The position numbers were made by a program, and so were the translations under genes. A model generated the notes under the pieces. The model did not search any database. It had not been told where the DNA came from and saw only the letters and a program-made list of their open reading frames with translations. A stretch of 64,000 nucleotides of DNA from Cellulosimicrobium funkei (GTDB taxonomy: Bacteria; Actinomycetota; Actinomycetes; Actinomycetales; Cellulomonadaceae), in assembly GCF_001019615.1 (NCBI RefSeq), contig NZ_JNBQ01000007.1, positions 60,131-124,130 on the forward strand, written 5' to 3'. Below, piece after piece: positions 62,287 to 64,000 of the stretch. The first letter of the stretch is position 1. Each line of letters starts with the position of its first letter.

Positions 62287-62802
62287 TCAGCCCCGGCGGT
62301 AGCGGACGGCGGTGAGGTCCTTGCCGCCGATGTCGTCACGGCGCTCGACGCCGTCCGGCGTGAAGCCGTGGCGACGGTAGAAGCGGCGCGCGCGCTCCGC
62401 GTCCTCGAGGACCCAGAGCGTGACGGTCGTGCCGGGTCGTACCTCGCCGAGCATGGTGCGCATGAGGTCGCGCGCGACGCCGCGGCCCCAGGACTCGGGG
62501 TCCAGGTAGATGGCGAAGATCTCGAGGTCGCCCGGCTCGGCGTCCTCGTCGCGGCTGGGGCCGAGGGTGGCGAAGCCGATCGTGCGGCCGTCGGCGTCGG
62601 CGAGCCACGTGCGGGCGCCGGGGGTGGTGAGGCTCTGGACCCAGTGCTGCTCACGCTGGTCGTGGTCGAGCGAGGCCAGGTACTCGTCGGGCACGATGCC
62701 CGCGTAGGCGCCTCTCCAGGACGCGATGTGCACGGCCGCGATGGCGCTCGCGTCCGCGGGAGCGGCCGGGCGGATGGTTACCTCGCTCAGTTCCGTCACC
62801 AT
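62287..62802 (-). CDS. GNAT-family N-acetyltransferase
   Basis: 171-residue acetyltransferase. TIRPAAPADASAIAAVHIASWRGAYAGIVPDEYLASLD starts the fold; the acetyl-CoA site is IYLDPESWGRGVARDLMRTML (Q/RxxGxG/A type), followed by LWVLEDAERARRFYRRHGFTPDG. This subgroup includes many uncharacterised enzymes acting on small amines or peptides. The ATG at 62802 is preferred; TTG 62808 and GTG 62799 are close alternatives. Three short palindromes lie 33-66 bases upstream. Confidence 0.9.
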   Translation of the reverse strand: MVTELSEVTIRPAAPADASAIAAVHIASWRGAYAGIVPDEYLASLDHDQREQHWVQSLTTPGARTWLADADGRTIGFATLGPSRDEDAEPGDLEIFAIYLDPESWGRGVARDLMRTMLGEVRPGTTVTLWVLEDAERARRFYRRHGFTPDGVERRDDIGGKDLTAVRYRRG

Positions 62803-62834
62803 GCACAAAGACTGCCACCGCGGCTCGGATCCGC

Positions 62835-62868
62835 CAAACCGGTTTGTCCTGATCTTCAGGAGATCTCC
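62835..62868. promoter_or_regulatory. Cluster of three palindromes upstream of the GNAT gene
   Basis: CAAACCGGTTTG (62835-62846), CCTGATCTTCAGG (62848-62860) and GGAGATCTCC (62859-62868) follow one another. They are possible operator sites; no regulator is adjacent. Confidence 0.4.
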
Positions 62869-62921
62869 GCATCTCCGGGAGCGGCAGGCCGCGGCCGGAG
62901 CCGGTGGCGAGGCGCAGAGAC

Positions 62922-62960
62922 GACGAGAGCGCCTGCCGGGATCCGGCAGACGCTCTCGTC
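62922..62960 (-). terminator. Terminator of rpmB
   Basis: A stem of 17 pairs with one mismatch (GACGAGAGCG...CGCTCTCGTC, inner CTGCCGG/CCGGCAG) with loop GAT, 18 bases past the rpmB stop. Confidence 0.85.
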
Positions 62961-62977
62961 AGGAAGTCTCGCGAGGC

Positions 62978-63169
62978 TCAGGCGGGACGGGTGACCTTCC
63001 CGGCCTTGAGGCAGGAGGTGCACACGTTGAGACGCTTGGGCGTCCCCGCGACCACGGCGCGCACGCGCTGGATGTTCGGGTTCCAGCGGCGCTTCGTCCG
63101 GATGTGGGAGTGCGAGATGCTGTGCCCGAAGCCCGGGCCCTTGCCGCAGACGTCGCAGTTGGCAGCCAC
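62978..63169 (-). CDS. rpmB: 50S ribosomal protein L28, zinc-binding form
   Basis: 63-residue ribosomal protein. NCDVCGKGPGFGHSISHSHIRTKRRWNPNIQRVR is the L28 core, and the cysteine pairs CDVC (about 6-9) and CTSC (about 51-54) show the zinc-ribbon form, which many bacteria replace with a zinc-free copy under zinc limitation. AGGAG lies 5 bases before the GTG at 63169. A promoter can be seen about 140 bases upstream. The DAK2 gene is divergent, the common arrangement. Confidence 0.96.
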   Translation of the reverse strand: MAANCDVCGKGPGFGHSISHSHIRTKRRWNPNIQRVRAVVAGTPKRLNVCTSCLKAGKVTRPA

Positions 63170-63492
63170 GGTTTCTCCTGATCGTCGTGCACGTCGCGCA
63201 CGCAGCGGCGACGTCCTGAATGGTCTGTAGGGTGTCTCGCCCGGTGTTCCTCGGCGGCTCCTCGACGGTGTCGAGGGCGCGCGAAGCACCCGGGCAACCT
63301 CGTCAGGGTAGCCGATCGGAGGGCCTGAGCTCAAACCGGGCGCTCGTCACACCCTCGGGTGCCCGCAGGCGCGTCGGCGCGCGTCCCGACGGCACGCGCG
63401 GTTGACTACCGTGGTCCCGACGGCCCGCGGTGCCGTCCGACCGTCCGGCCGCCCGGTCCGGTCGTCCCCCGAGCGCGAGGAGCCGGTCCGAC
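63170..63492. other. Divergent intergenic region between rpmB and the DAK2 gene
   Basis: 323 bases without a gene. On the minus strand TTGAGC (63334-63329), 18 bases and TACCCT (63310-63305) form a likely rpmB promoter with a leader of about 130 bases. On the plus strand GAGGAG (63476-63481) is the probable ribosome site of the DAK2 gene. I see no other element. Confidence 0.55.
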
Positions 63493-64000
63493 GTGAGCCC
63501 CGGAGCCGACGTGGTCGACGCCGCCGTCGTCGTCGCGTGGGGCCGTGGCGGCGTCCGCGCGCTCGCCGCCGCGCGCGAGGCGCTCGACCGCGTGAACGTC
63601 TTCCCCGTCGCGGACGCCGACACGGGCACCAACATGTACCTCACGCTCCTCGACGCGGTCCGGGCGCTGCCGGGCGGTGACGCGACGTCAGCCGCGGAGA
63701 CGGGTGCGGCGGGCGGCGCCGGCGACCTGCTCGTGCGGCTGGCCCGCGGCGCGCTCGTCGGGGCGCGCGGCAACTCGGGCGTCATCCTCAGCGAGTACCT
63801 CCGCGGGATCGCGCTCGCGCTCGCCGAGCACCGGACCGTGACCGGTGCCGAGCTCGCGGCCGGCCTCGAGCGCGCCGCCCGCACCGCCCGCGGCGCGGTC
63901 GCGCGTCCCGCGCCCGGCACGATCCTCACGGCGGCCGACGCCGCGGCGCGCGCCGCGGCGACCGCGTCGCAGGGGCCGGGCGCGTCCTCGCCCGCGGTCG
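63493..64000 (+). CDS. DAK2-domain (FakA/YloV-like) protein, N-terminal part
   Basis: Runs off the right edge after 169 codons. The DAK2 domain is clear: NVFPVADADTGTNMYLTLLDAVRAL has the metal-binding aspartates, and RGALVGARGNSGVILSEYLRGIALAL the second motif. Full-length family members (about 550 residues) are fatty-acid kinase subunits (FakA) that bind ATP and work with a FakB protein; in actinobacteria the gene normally sits between rpmB and recG. The GTG at 63493 has GAGGAG 11 bases upstream. Confidence 0.9.
   Translation, partial: MSPGADVVDAAVVVAWGRGGVRALAAAREALDRVNVFPVADADTGTNMYLTLLDAVRALPGGDATSAAETGAAGGAGDLLVRLARGALVGARGNSGVILSEYLRGIALALAEHRTVTGAELAAGLERAARTARGAVARPAPGTILTAADAAARAAATASQGPGASSPAV

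Noticed and set aside
1..64000. CRISPR arrays, prophage or biosynthetic gene cluster
   Set aside because: No regularly spaced repeats, no phage structural genes, and no polyketide, peptide synthetase or terpene genes found.

Overview
The window is a 64 kb piece of a very GC-rich (about 72-75%) chromosome from an actinobacterium. The gene content fits the Cellulomonadaceae/Promicromonosporaceae group, for example a Cellulosimicrobium-like soil organism. Signs of this are a secreted GH92 mannosidase and an AA10-FN3-CBM2 polysaccharide monooxygenase, a mycothiol-type DinB protein, an IclR regulator beside leuCD, very frequent GTG starts, and many start codons placed 6-8 bases after a TANNNT hexamer, which is the layout of leaderless mRNAs. 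The taxonomic placement is an inference; no rRNA gene is present. I see no prophage, CRISPR array or large integrative element. The only transposase-type gene is a lone TnpB.

Layout. 0-9 kb: a Ski2-like RNA helicase, then a divergent pair of secreted enzymes (GH92 mannosidase and a PAP2-type phosphatase) that share the same C-terminal module; the mannosidase is flanked by two LacI-type operators. 9-16 kb: small accessory genes (YdeI-like, MmyB-like regulator with a SnoaL-like gene, an APH-type kinase, a peptidoglycan-binding protein without signal peptide, membrane proteins). 16-27 kb: metabolic and regulatory genes, including gltX coupled to a HAD phosphatase, and a YeiH exporter divergent from a LysR regulator. 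27.6-27.9 kb: tRNA-Gln and tRNA-Glu under one promoter. 28-35 kb: PH-domain membrane protein, IclR regulator divergent from leuCD, a luciferase-like oxidoreductase, a CNNM/CBS transporter and DUF808. 36-40 kb: a short leucyl-tRNA synthetase preceded by a leucine-codon leader peptide and hairpin, divergent from lipoamide dehydrogenase. 40-46 kb: SDR, LPMO, an autoregulated-looking marR-MATE operon and an adenosine-deaminase-like gene. 46-47.6 kb: orphan TnpB element. 47.7-64 kb: murA, a NarL-type two-component pair, plsC-gpsA and ddl (the gpsA-ddl neighbourhood typical of actinobacteria), a PLP enzyme, acyl-CoA dehydrogenase, two coupled CNNM/CBS proteins, DUF3515, a frameshifted thiL, GNAT, rpmB and the start of a DAK2/FakA-like gene.

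How the parts fit: leucine metabolism appears twice with different control (IclR operator in front of leuCD; leader-peptide control in front of leuS). Envelope functions dominate the right half (murA, ddl, plsC, gpsA, CNNM proteins). Three families of intergenic palindromes and a set of leaderless promoters recur across the window. The most promising undescribed item is the leuS leader, where the leucine codons themselves can pair with the leuS ribosome-binding site.
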